Position numbers and translations under genes: made by a program
Assembly (NCBI GenBank): GCA_004295105.1
Contig: SHNC01000205.1
Span: 1-32,511 of the forward strand
DNA length: 32,511 nt
Origin: Betaproteobacteria bacterium
Lineage (GTDB): Bacteria; Pseudomonadota; Gammaproteobacteria; Burkholderiales; Rhodocyclaceae
Reading direction: 5' to 3'
The notes under the pieces: model-generated
The model's database searches: none
What the model saw: the letters and a program-made list of their open reading frames with translations, nothing else
What the model was told of the DNA's origin: nothing
Part shown: piece after piece, positions 16,204-23,233 of the stretch
How the letters are laid out: each line of letters opens with the position of its first letter
How positions within the stretch are numbered: the first letter of the stretch is position 1

Positions 16204-16234
16204 CCGATTGTCGTATCGCTGTCACGACAATCGG
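16204..16234. promoter_or_regulatory. 31-bp inverted repeat upstream of the HigBA-type pair
   Basis: CCGATTGTCGT (16204-16214) and its exact complement ACGACAATCGG (16224-16234) flank a 9-base spacer, about 80 bases before the toxin start. The geometry matches the 29-bp repeats but the sequence differs. It may be the operator of the XRE antitoxin, or a fic transcript terminator without a U tract. Confidence 0.55.
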
Positions 16235-16313
16235 CCCGGCGACCCTCCCCGGCCGTGCATCGGGCGGGGGTCTGGAAAAGTGTGCCCGTTTCGGGTACGG
16301 TTTGAAGGCCAAG

Positions 16314-16697
16314 ATGACGCGTGTTCTCAAGCGAAAGGACTTTGCGCGGTGGCAGGCAAGCGAAAAGCTGCCTGATGCCGCCTTGTGCAAAGCGGTTCAG
16401 GAGATGGAAAGCGGTCTGATTGACGCGGACTTGGGCGGCTTCCTCTACAAGAAGCGGGTTGCCCGCCCCGGCAGCGGCAAGAGCGGTGGTTACCGTACGT
16501 TGCTGTCGGCCAAGATCGGTAGCCGGTACGTGTTTCTGCATGGGTTCCCCAAGAGCGACAAGGCGAAGATCACACAGGACGAAAAGAAGGCGCTGCAATT
16601 CGCCGGCAAGGTGTTTCTGGAACTGTCCGCCGAAGCCTTGGCGAAGGCGTTGCAACTGGACGTGTTATTGGAGGTGCTCTGTGAGCAAGATCATTGA
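16314..16697 (+). CDS. RelE/HigB-type toxin
   Basis: This 127-residue protein starts at ATG 16314 (an in-frame TTG at 16302 is a weaker alternative). The pattern TRVLKRKDFARWQASEKLPDAALCKAVQEM, then LIDADLGGFLYKKRVARPG, then GKSGGYRTLLSAK and YVFLHGFPKSDKAKI, is that of the RelE-like HigB branch. Those toxins cleave mRNA at the ribosome. A lysine-rich core and the conserved GKSGGYR loop are present. The toxin gene precedes and overlaps the antitoxin gene, the order typical of higBA. It lies between fic and the TIGR02391 gene in the island. Confidence 0.85.
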   Translation: MTRVLKRKDFARWQASEKLPDAALCKAVQEMESGLIDADLGGFLYKKRVARPGSGKSGGYRTLLSAKIGSRYVFLHGFPKSDKAKITQDEKKALQFAGKVFLELSAEALAKALQLDVLLEVLCEQDH

Positions 16698-16983
16698 AAC
16701 CTTACGTGGTGACCTGGCTGCGCTCCATGAAGCGGGTGCGATCAGCAAGGTGACGATGCGCGAGTTCGACGCGATCTGCCCGCCGCCGGTGCGGGAGTTC
16801 AGCGCTGCCGACATCAAACGCCTGCGCGAAACCTTGAAGTTCAGCCAGCCGGTGTTCGCTCTTCATTTACACACGTCGGCCTCGACCGTGCGCAAGTGGG
16901 AGCAAGGTGACACCCATCCCACGGGGCCGGCACTCAAACTGCTCAACGTCATCGCCGACAAGGGCCTGCAGGCCATCATCTGA
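16681..16983 (+). CDS. XRE-family antitoxin (HigA-type)
   Basis: The start is GTG 16681, supported by TTGGAGG upstream and by overlap of 17 bases with the toxin's end; reading further upstream in this frame only mirrors the toxin gene. The 100-residue protein has an N-terminal toxin-binding region followed by a helix-turn-helix from about residue 45: FSQPVFALHLHTSASTVRKW, then EQGDTHPTGPALKLLNVI. It should neutralise the RelE/HigB toxin and repress the pair, perhaps through the 31-bp inverted repeat upstream. Both partners are full length and probably active. Confidence 0.87.
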   Translation: MSKIIETLRGDLAALHEAGAISKVTMREFDAICPPPVREFSAADIKRLRETLKFSQPVFALHLHTSASTVRKWEQGDTHPTGPALKLLNVIADKGLQAII

Positions 16984-17005
16984 CGATTGACGAGGGAGAC
17001 TGGCA

Positions 17006-17824
17006 TTGGCGACACGAATTGACCCTTTCAGCTCACAGCATCTTGAAGCTGCGTGCCGCGTGCTCGCCGATACCGAGCGCGGCCTGAGCGGCACGCAGAT
17101 CGAACGTCTTCTGCAAGAGATCAAGATTGCCGACACGTCACCTGGCATGACCAAGTGGAAGCGGTTGTTCAATGCGCTGGCCGGCGCACAGAACCAGCAT
17201 CAGATCGGCAACCATCTCATCATGTTCATCAATCGCGCGATGAACCCGGTGAACTACGCCCGTGACCCGGCGACGTTCGCCTGGCGACGCGACGAACTCA
17301 ATGTCGTCCTTGCCTTCTCGGGTTTCTACGTGCGCGACGACGGCAAGGTCGGGCACGCCGACAAGGCCACGACGCTTGATGCCGCGCGCGCACGAGCTGG
17401 ACGACTCAAGGCCGCACTGGAAAGCCGCGTCGTCCACGCGGAAGTGCTGAACTACTGCCGCGCCGAGTTGCTGGACGAAAACTATTTCCATGCCGTCTTT
17501 GAGGCGACGAAAGGCGTTGCGGAGCGGATTCGCCTGCTGTCAGGCCTGAACGGCGATGGCGCTGACCTGGTAAACAAGGCGTTCGCGGGCCAGCAGCCCG
17601 TTCTGGCCCTGGGGCCGCTCACCCGCGAGTCCGAGAAGAGCGAGCAGAAAGGCTTTGCCAACCTGCTGATCGGCCTGTTCGGCGCGGTGCGCAATCCGCT
17701 TGCCCATGCGCCCAAGACGAATTGGCCCATGTCCGAACAGGACGCACTGGACATCCTGACGCTGGTATCGCTGATTCACCGCAAGCTGGATGGCGCCATG
17801 AAAATAGCTGCCGTATCGCCATAA
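17006..17824 (+). CDS. TIGR02391-family HEPN-like protein
   Basis: The start is TTG 17006, chosen because GAGGGAG lies eight bases upstream and no ATG fits. The 272-residue protein matches the TIGR02391 (Ymh) family found beside restriction and defence genes. Its C-terminal domain contains R229-NPLA-H234, the R-x4-H motif of HEPN RNases, preceded by FANLLIGLFGAV and followed by SEQDALDILTLVSLIHRKLD. The N-terminal 100 residues (ERGLSGTQIERLLQEI, then WKRLFNAL) look like the usual accessory domain. An abortive-infection or RNase role is inferred from the motif and island context. It begins 23 bp after the HigBA-type pair and 13 bp before the next gene, so these may be co-transcribed. Confidence 0.82.
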   Translation: MATRIDPFSSQHLEAACRVLADTERGLSGTQIERLLQEIKIADTSPGMTKWKRLFNALAGAQNQHQIGNHLIMFINRAMNPVNYARDPATFAWRRDELNVVLAFSGFYVRDDGKVGHADKATTLDAARARAGRLKAALESRVVHAEVLNYCRAELLDENYFHAVFEATKGVAERIRLLSGLNGDGADLVNKAFAGQQPVLALGPLTRESEKSEQKGFANLLIGLFGAVRNPLAHAPKTNWPMSEQDALDILTLVSLIHRKLDGAMKIAAVSP

Positions 17825-17837
17825 GGGAAAAATAGAA

Positions 17838-18487
17838 ATGGACGACGCGACCGTAGTCTTCTCTCGAAGGGGGATCTTCCAGACCATGATCGCCGCGCGC
17901 GACGTTCGCAGCCGGGGACAGGCGCGCAAACTGTGGCCCCAGGTGTCTCCCGGCGCATCACGGCAGATGGTGACATGGGTCAGCCCCTCCTTCGAAGATG
18001 GAAAGTTGCGTCGGCGATCCCATTTCCGCGTGCTTCCTGCTCAGCACACCTTCAACCCCAAAGCGCACTTCGACGATGAAGAAGCCAGCCGGTGGCGCGC
18101 CAAGCAGGAAAGTCCCGAACACCGGCGAGCGAACGAACTTGTCGCGGCCGAACTCTCCCGACGCTTGAATGCCGGGCTTGCGGTGCCGTGGGTGTCAAAG
18201 GACGCGGATGCGTCGGACAATCCGCTGGAAGGCAACTTGTTGCTCGGCGCCGACCGCGTTGCAACCGATCTCCTCTGGAGACGACATTCGGCAGCAAATT
18301 CCGGCTTGACGTTACTGTGCTCGGGCCGCCGGTCCAGGCCGTGCCAATGGTGCTGGACGGCGTTGAAATCGAACTTGGCCACGCCTTCGATGGACGCAAG
18401 ACGCTGATCGGGAAGTCCCCGCATGGACCGGCTCTGCTCGTGAGCCGAATGAGCCCCCAAATCGGCTCACCCACCCCCGCAACCTGA
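17838..18487 (+). pseudogene. Frameshifted, 3'-truncated gene of unknown function
   Basis: The frame starting at ATG 17838 (ribosome site AAGGGA) runs sensibly to NPLEGNLLLGADRVATD. Near 18267-18272 the sensible coding moves to another frame, continuing ETTFGSKFRLDVTVLG, then VPMVLDGVEIELGHAFDGRK, up to TGA 18487. One base lost or two gained would explain it. The first frame alone would end at 18407 with unlikely sequence. The protein is a conserved-looking soluble family that I cannot name; the region DEEASRWRAKQESPEHRRANELVAAEL is helical and charged. The tail (SRMSPQIGSPTPAT) is encoded by the 29-bp inverted repeat and flank, suggesting its true end was replaced there. Confidence 0.6.
18441..18469. 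promoter_or_regulatory. 29-bp inverted repeat, copy 3 (before hsdM)
   Basis: TGAGCCGAAT (18441-18450) is identical to the arms before fic. The right arm AATCGGCTCA (18460-18469) differs at one base, and the spacer is again 9 bases. It lies 61 bases before the hsdM ATG and overlaps the end of the frameshifted gene. Confidence 0.75.
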
Positions 18488-18509
18488 AATAGGACGTCGC
18501 CTTATTTCA
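18485..18509. promoter_or_regulatory. AT-rich inverted repeat between copy 3 and hsdM
   Basis: TGAAATA (18485-18491) and TATTTCA (18503-18509) pair around an 11-base centre, 21 bases before hsdM. It could close the upstream transcript or belong to the hsdM promoter. Confidence 0.35.
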
Positions 18510-18530
18510 ACTTAGCCCCCAACTCAAAAC

Positions 18531-19508
18531 ATGGTCAACAACGAAATCGTCCAGAAGCTCTGGAACCTGTGCGACGTGCTGCGTGACGACGGCATCAACT
18601 ACTCCGACTACGTCACCGAGCTGGTGCTGCTGCTGTTCATCAAGATGGAGCACGAGAACGCCCAGAGCGGCGTGCTGCAGGGCCACAAGCTGCCCGCGGG
18701 CGCGCGCTGGCCCGACATCGCCAGGCTCTCCGGCCTCAACCTGCTCGACCACTACCGCAGCACGCTGCTCGAACTCTCGCGCAGCACCGACCCGCTGCTC
18801 GCCGCCATCTACGCCGATGCGCAGACGCGGCTCAAGGAGCCGCGCCACCTCAAGCAACTGGTGAAGAGCATCGACGCCATCGACTGGTTTTCCGCCCGCC
18901 GCGACGGCCTCGGCGATCTCTACGAAGGCCTGCTGGAAAAGAACGCCACCGAGACCAAGTCCGGCGCTGGCCAGTACTTCACGCCGCGCCCGCTCATCGA
19001 CAGCATCGTCGCGCTGATCGACCCGAACCCAGGCGAAACCATCCAGGACCCGGCCGCGGGCACCGCCGGCCTCCTGATCGCGGCCGACGCGCACATCAAG
19101 GCGCGCACCGACGAGCTCTACGACCTCGACGAAACACAGCGCCGCTTCCAGCGCAACAAGGCCTTCATCGGCATGGAACTGGTGCCTGGCACGCGGCGCC
19201 TGGCGCTGATGAACTGCCTGCTGCACGGCATGGAGGGCGATGCCGAAGGTGTGGTGCACCTGGGCAACACGCTGGGCGGCGCCGGCGCCGACCTGCCGAA
19301 AAGCGACATCATCCTCAGCAACCCGCCCTTCGGCACCGCCCGCGGCGGCGGCGGCCCCACCCGCGACGACTTCACCTTCGCCACCAGCAACAAGCAGCTC
19401 GCCTTCGTCCAGCACATCGTCCGCCACCTGAGGGACGGCGGCCGTGCCGCGTTGGTGCTGCCCGACAACGTGCTGTTCGAGTCCGGCGTCGGCACCGAGA
19501 TCCGCCGC
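18531..19508 (+). pseudogene. hsdM: Type I restriction methyltransferase HsdM, C-terminally truncated
   Basis: The first 326 residues are a convincing HsdM: the N-terminal helical domain (MVNNEIVQKLWNLCDVLRDDG), the AGQYFTPRPLIDSIV segment, the AdoMet motif DPAAGTAGLLIAA and the catalytic NPPF at 264-267. Coding resemblance stops at GTEIRR (base about 19508), where the family continues for roughly 150 more residues. The frame then runs 34 residues through unrelated, out-of-frame sequence to TGA 19613. That sequence in another frame is the end of HsdS. Without its C-terminal HsdS-binding region the protein is unlikely to methylate DNA. Confidence 0.9.
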
Positions 19509-19686
19509 GCGCAAGCAGGCCGGGCAACTGACGCCGGCCCTGCTCGCCAAGGCCTTCCGCGGCGAACTCGTGCCGCAGGACCCGGCCGCCGAACCGGCCG
19601 CCGAACTGTTTGAGCGCCTGGCCGCAAGCGGCGCCGAGACTCCCAAGCTGCGGCGCGGGCGGAAGCCGGTCGCGTCGGGGGCGTGA
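19507..19686 (+). pseudogene. hsdS: C-terminal remnant of type I specificity subunit HsdS
   Basis: About 59 residues in the frame +1 to hsdM read ARKQAGQLTPALLAKAFRG, then ELVPQDPAAEPAAELFERL, the characteristic C-terminus of HsdS subunits, ending in TGA 19686. The target-recognition domains and central conserved regions are missing. The join to hsdM falls within about 10 bases around CGCGCGC at 19506-19512, consistent with a deletion of hsdM's end and most of hsdS between short GC-rich homologies, or with an assembly collapse. Confidence 0.8.
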
Positions 19687-19721
19687 CCCGGCAGAGGGCA
19701 GGCTTGCATTTTTCTGATTGT

Positions 19722-19941
19722 TCACCGCAGTTCAGCGCGCGGAATGCATCGGCGTCGCCAAGGCTTCGCCTGCGGCCTTAGGGCCTGGCAGTCGCTGATC
19801 CGTGCCTTCAGCCAGGCATGCACGTCGGCGGCCTTAGCCTGCGCCGCTGTCCAGCACCTGCTCGCGGGCATCGAGCGCCTCGGCGATGAAACTTGCACCT
19901 CGTTCCGCCAGCGGAGGCTGGCTCGATCGGCGTTCGTCCAT
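19722..19941 (-). pseudogene. Possible degraded small antitoxin-like gene
   Basis: From ATG 19941 on the - strand a 35-residue frame (containing GASFIAEALDAREQVLDSG) ends at TAA 19834. The adjacent frame continues with AADVHAWLKARISD and runs to a TGA at 19722. The two pieces together resemble a small charged antitoxin-type protein broken by one frameshift, but I cannot name the family, and chance open reading is possible in this GC-rich DNA. Otherwise the gap 19687-19947 shows nothing I can support. Confidence 0.3.
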
Positions 19942-19947
19942 CGGCGC

Positions 19948-20430
19948 TCACTCCCCGCCGTGCACCTCGGCGAACTTGCGCTCCATCTCGCGCCGCATCG
20001 CGCGGCGCAGCTCGGCTTCGGTGAAGCGGCGGCGCTCGTCGGGCGTCTGCGGACTGAGCGGCGACACCTTGGTCGGCCGCCCCGCGTCGTCGACCGCGAT
20101 CATGGTGAAGAAGCAGCTATTCACATGGCGCACGACCTTGGCGCGGATGTCCTCGGCGATGACCTTGATGCCGATTTCCATCGACGAGTTGCCGGTGTGG
20201 TTGACCGAGGCGAGGAAGGTGACCAGTTCGCCGACCTGGATCGGCTGGCGGAACATCACCTGGTCGACGCTGAGCGTGACCACGTAGTGGCCGGCGTAGC
20301 GGCTGGCGCAGGCGTAGGCCACCTGGTCGAGCAGCTTGAGGATGGTGCCGCCATGGACCTTGCCCGAGAAGTTCGCGGTGTCGGGCGTCATCAGGACGGT
20401 CATGGTGAGCTGGTGGGCGGGCAGATCCAT
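19948..20430 (-). CDS. Acyl-CoA thioesterase (YciA/BFIT-type hotdog)
   Basis: This 160-residue hotdog-fold protein starts at ATG 20430 (MDLPAHQLTMTVLM), preceded by GAGAG; the frame is open further upstream but the added residues look non-coding. Signature: NFSGKVHGGTILKLLDQVAYACASRYAG, with the Asp of LLDQ as the likely catalytic residue, then VTLSVDQVMFRQPIQVGELV and SSMEIGIKV. Members hydrolyse acyl-CoAs of broad chain length in the cytoplasm. It is the first ordinary gene after the island's right end and is transcribed towards it. No partner gene is adjacent. Confidence 0.9.
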   Translation of the reverse strand: MDLPAHQLTMTVLMTPDTANFSGKVHGGTILKLLDQVAYACASRYAGHYVVTLSVDQVMFRQPIQVGELVTFLASVNHTGNSSMEIGIKVIAEDIRAKVVRHVNSCFFTMIAVDDAGRPTKVSPLSPQTPDERRRFTEAELRRAMRREMERKFAEVHGGE

Positions 20431-20837
20431 GGCGGGCTCTCGAAAGATTGAACAGGGCGCAAGATTGGTCCGAACGATCGCGTCGGCGTCCTGCACATCT
20501 TGCCTGTACGCTGCACCGACTCAAAGCGCCGCGCACTGACGCTCCATGTCGCCGCAGGCCTTTTCCTCCCGGCGCGACCCCATGCCCGCACCGACGGAGT
20601 CGGCAGCATCGTCGAGGGTGACGACGACGCACAGGCGCTTGGGCACACCCTCGTCGATGCGGGCACATGGACGTCGAACGACGGTCGTAGAAGAGTGCGT
20701 GTGCGGCGAGGCCTCAAGCCTTGCGCAATTGCGCCGATGTCACTCCGGATGTGTACAGCAAGGCGGCATCGTGAATCCGCTCGAGACGCCTTGGGATGTG
20801 CAGCGACAGAGGGTTTCCGGCCCTTCGAGGAGAGAGC
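20431..20837. other. Gap of about 400 bp without a supported gene
   Basis: The region lies between two divergent genes. Several frames are open on both strands, but none has a start with a ribosome site and believable protein sequence throughout. One - strand stretch (around 20540-20660, reading ARIDEGVPKRLCVVVTLDDA) looks slightly protein-like but lacks a start. I see no clear hairpin or promoter apart from GAGGAGAGA before 20838. Confidence 0.5.
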
Positions 20838-21344
20838 ATGGCGGTCATTTTCGCGAAAACGAGCAAGGGCCACGCCGAGATCGCGCACCGTTCCGGCGGC
20901 CTCGGTCCGCGGGTCAGGCGTGTGCTGATCTTCGTCGATGGCAGGCGCGCGGTCGACGAACTGCGCGAGATGCTGCAGTACGACGACCTGCAGCACACCC
21001 TGGGCCTGCTCGAAGAGGAGGGCTTGATCGAGACGGTCGAAAGCAGCCAGGTGGGGAGAACCCCCGCCCAGTCGGGAGCGTCGCCGGCGCTCGGCGCGTT
21101 CCGGCAGCATCCGCCCGGCGATGATTCGCTGCGTCTGCAGCAGGCACGCAATTTCATGCTCAACACGATCCATGCCTTTGTCGGCGCCCTGGGCACCAGC
21201 TCGCTGCAGGACCGCATCGCCGCCGCGCGCAGCCAGGACGAGCTGCGCCACTTGTTCGACGAGTGGTATCGCGCCGTCGTCGCGTCCCGCGATGGCCGCC
21301 GCCAGGCCGAGCACCTGCGCGGCAAGCTGCTCGAGGTGATCTGA
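20838..21344 (+). CDS. Conserved-looking hypothetical protein, possible winged-helix N-terminus
   Basis: The 168-residue protein starts at ATG 20838 after GAGGAGAGA. The N-terminal half, AVIFAKTSKGHAEIAHRSGG, then LGPRVRRVLIFVDGRRAVDEL and TLGLLEEEGLIETVE, has the helix-strand pattern of a winged helix, similar to small betaproteobacterial proteins of unknown function. A Pro/Gly-rich linker (about 85-105) joins it to a helical C-terminal half (LQQARNFMLNTIHAFVGALG, then ELRHLFDEWYRAVVASRDG). No catalytic motif, signal peptide or membrane segment is seen. It stands alone with about 120 bases to the next, convergent gene. I do not assign a function. Confidence 0.75.
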   Translation: MAVIFAKTSKGHAEIAHRSGGLGPRVRRVLIFVDGRRAVDELREMLQYDDLQHTLGLLEEEGLIETVESSQVGRTPAQSGASPALGAFRQHPPGDDSLRLQQARNFMLNTIHAFVGALGTSSLQDRIAAARSQDELRHLFDEWYRAVVASRDGRRQAEHLRGKLLEVI

Positions 21345-21466
21345 ACTTCGGCCGCTTCGGCGCTGATCGGCCTTCGCGATGACGCGGCCGTCACCGCGGT
21401 GCAGGTCATCGACCGCTGCAGGCGATCGACGCGGGGCGAGGGGCTGTCGCAGCCGGATGGCGCCGC

Positions 21467-22021
21467 TCAGTGCGGCAGCAGGCGCTGGATGAGCGTTGCC
21501 GTTCCTACCGTGAGCAGGTAGCCGACGACCGCCAGGAGCACGGTGAACTTGAGTCCGGCGCACCACGTCGCCAGCCTGGCCAGCGCCTCGCTGGCGCCGT
21601 GATCGACCATTCGCAGCATCGCCAGATTCTCCGCAGCGTCCAGCGGAATGGCGGCGAGCACCGCCCAAGCGACGAAGGCACCGATCATCGGCACCGGATT
21701 GCCCGGCGCGTCGACGAGCATGGCGCAGGCCAGCGACAGGGCGAGCGGATAGCACAGCAGGAACGGAAAGTCCCACCAGGTCTGCAGGCGCACCACCGCC
21801 TCCAGCCCCTTCCACGCGGCGAGGATGCGTGCCGCCCGCTCGCCCGACCAGGCGAATTCCAGCGCCAGGATGCCGCCCGGTTCGCGCGTTTTCAGGACTT
21901 CGTCCAGCGGCCCGAGGCGGCCGAACATCACGAGCGCAGCCAGCGCCAGCAACACGGCCAGCAGCAGCCAGCGCTGCGGCCAGGTCAGCAGGACGGTGAA
22001 GGGTGGCGTCAGCATCGTCAT
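21467..22021 (-). CDS. Small integral membrane protein, unknown function
   Basis: The 184-residue protein starts at ATG 22021 after AAGGGAAA. Four hydrophobic helices are apparent: WLLLAVLLALAALVMFG, FPFLLCYPLALSLACAML, MIGAFVAWAVLAAIPLDA and FTVLLAVVGYLLTVGTATLI. A charged loop (GERAARILAAWKGLEAVVRLQ) separates helices one and two, and DAAENLAMLRMV follows helix three. I do not recognise the family. The gene is divergent from lysR with a 195-bp gap that shows no clear regulatory site. Confidence 0.75.
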   Translation of the reverse strand: MTMLTPPFTVLLTWPQRWLLLAVLLALAALVMFGRLGPLDEVLKTREPGGILALEFAWSGERAARILAAWKGLEAVVRLQTWWDFPFLLCYPLALSLACAMLVDAPGNPVPMIGAFVAWAVLAAIPLDAAENLAMLRMVDHGASEALARLATWCAGLKFTVLLAVVGYLLTVGTATLIQRLLPH

Positions 22022-22216
22022 CGGAAAGTTTCCCTTGTTGCGGCGGGTGGCAGGCAATGGGCGTGCCGCGGCCTGCCTCATGTCGAGACTGTAGACGCGT
22101 TTGCGTGCGGGGACAGATCGTCGGCGAACCGTCGGCATGGATGGCGGCGGATGTCGCCGGATCGCAGCGCGTGCGCGGTGCTGGCCCGCCCGGCGTGACT
22201 TCGCTAGGCTGTGACG

Positions 22217-23128
22217 ATGCGCCACGACCTCACCACGCTGAAGATCTTCGTCGCTGTCGCCGAATGCAGCAACCTGACGCGCGCGGCCGAGCGGGAGCAC
22301 CTTGCCGTGTCGGCCATCAGCAAGCGCATCGCCGAGCTCGAGGAGCTGGTCCGCTCGCCGCTCTTGCAGAGACAGGCGCGGGGCGTGAGTCTGACGCCGG
22401 CCGGTCAGTCGCTGCTGCATTACGCCAGGCAGATCCTCCAGCTCGTGCAGCGCATGGACGCCGAACTCGGAGAGTACGCGAAGGGCATCAAGGGGCATGT
22501 CAGACTGCATGCCGTGGCGTCGGCGCTGACGCAGTTCCTGCCCGAGGACATCGAATCCTTCGTCGCCTCCTACCCCATGGTCCAGATCTCGATGGAGGAA
22601 CGGACCGGCAAGGCGGTGGTGCTGGCCGTCGCCGACGGCACGGCGGACCTGGGCGTGATCGCCAGCGGCACGCCTGCGGCGGGCCTGACGGCGTTTCCTT
22701 ACCACCGTGATCGCCTGATGATCGGCGTGCCCAAGGGGCACCCCCTCGGCCGCCGGAAATCGGTTCGATTCGCCGACGCGCTGAACTACGACTTCGTCGG
22801 TCCCCACGCCGACAGTTCGCTGTCGGCGCTGATGGCCGAGGCCGCCAGGGCCTGCGGCCAGCCGCTGCAGCAGCGGGTGCAGGCCAGCAGCTTCGATGCC
22901 ATGTGCCGCCTCGTCGAGACGCGCCTCGGCATCACGATGCTGCCCGAAGGCGTGCTCGCGCCCCATGCGGCCGCGGGCCGGATCAAGGTCCTGCAACTCG
23001 ACGAAGACTGGGCGTGGCGTCAGTTGCAACTGGTCGTGCGCGATCCGGAGCAGTTGAGCCCTATCGCCAAGACCCTTCTCGACCATCTCCAGCGATCGGC
23101 GCACAACGCCACGACCCCCTCCCCGTAA
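22217..23128 (+). CDS. LysR-family transcriptional regulator
   Basis: This 303-residue protein starts at ATG 22217, with GTG 22211 an in-frame alternative. The N-terminal helix-turn-helix is typical: LTTLKIFVAVAECSNLTRAAERE, then HLAVSAISKRIAELEELVRSPL and GVSLTPAG. The C-terminal effector-binding domain follows the LysR substrate-binding fold (VRLHAVASAL, then VADGTADLGVIA and LMIGVPKGHPL). It lies just upstream of, and in the same direction as, the lactonase-MFS-aconitase-binding protein run, which it probably controls. The inducer is unknown; a carboxylate taken up by the adjacent MFS protein is a reasonable guess. Confidence 0.92.
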   Translation: MRHDLTTLKIFVAVAECSNLTRAAEREHLAVSAISKRIAELEELVRSPLLQRQARGVSLTPAGQSLLHYARQILQLVQRMDAELGEYAKGIKGHVRLHAVASALTQFLPEDIESFVASYPMVQISMEERTGKAVVLAVADGTADLGVIASGTPAAGLTAFPYHRDRLMIGVPKGHPLGRRKSVRFADALNYDFVGPHADSSLSALMAEAARACGQPLQQRVQASSFDAMCRLVETRLGITMLPEGVLAPHAAAGRIKVLQLDEDWAWRQLQLVVRDPEQLSPIAKTLLDHLQRSAHNATTPSP

Positions 23129-23129
23129 G

Positions 23130-23152
23130 AGCGTTCTCGTTTCGAGAACGCT
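23130..23152. terminator. Perfect 10-bp hairpin after lysR
   Basis: AGCGTTCTCG and its exact complement CGAGAACGCT flank a TTT loop, starting one base after the lysR stop. The run after it is only mildly T-rich, so it may be a terminator, or, since it lies before the lactonase gene, a regulatory palindrome. Confidence 0.55.
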
Positions 23153-23233
23153 GGTTTGGCAATCGCTCAATTTTGCATCCGGGTCCTCGTCTCTACGATG
23201 GGCACTGGAGACGACACGAGCACGCCAGACCTC

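Noticed and set aside
20500..20928. + strand frame of 142 codons before the gene at 20838
   Set aside because: Sequence is low in protein character, has no ribosome site, and overlaps the better supported 20838 start in another frame.
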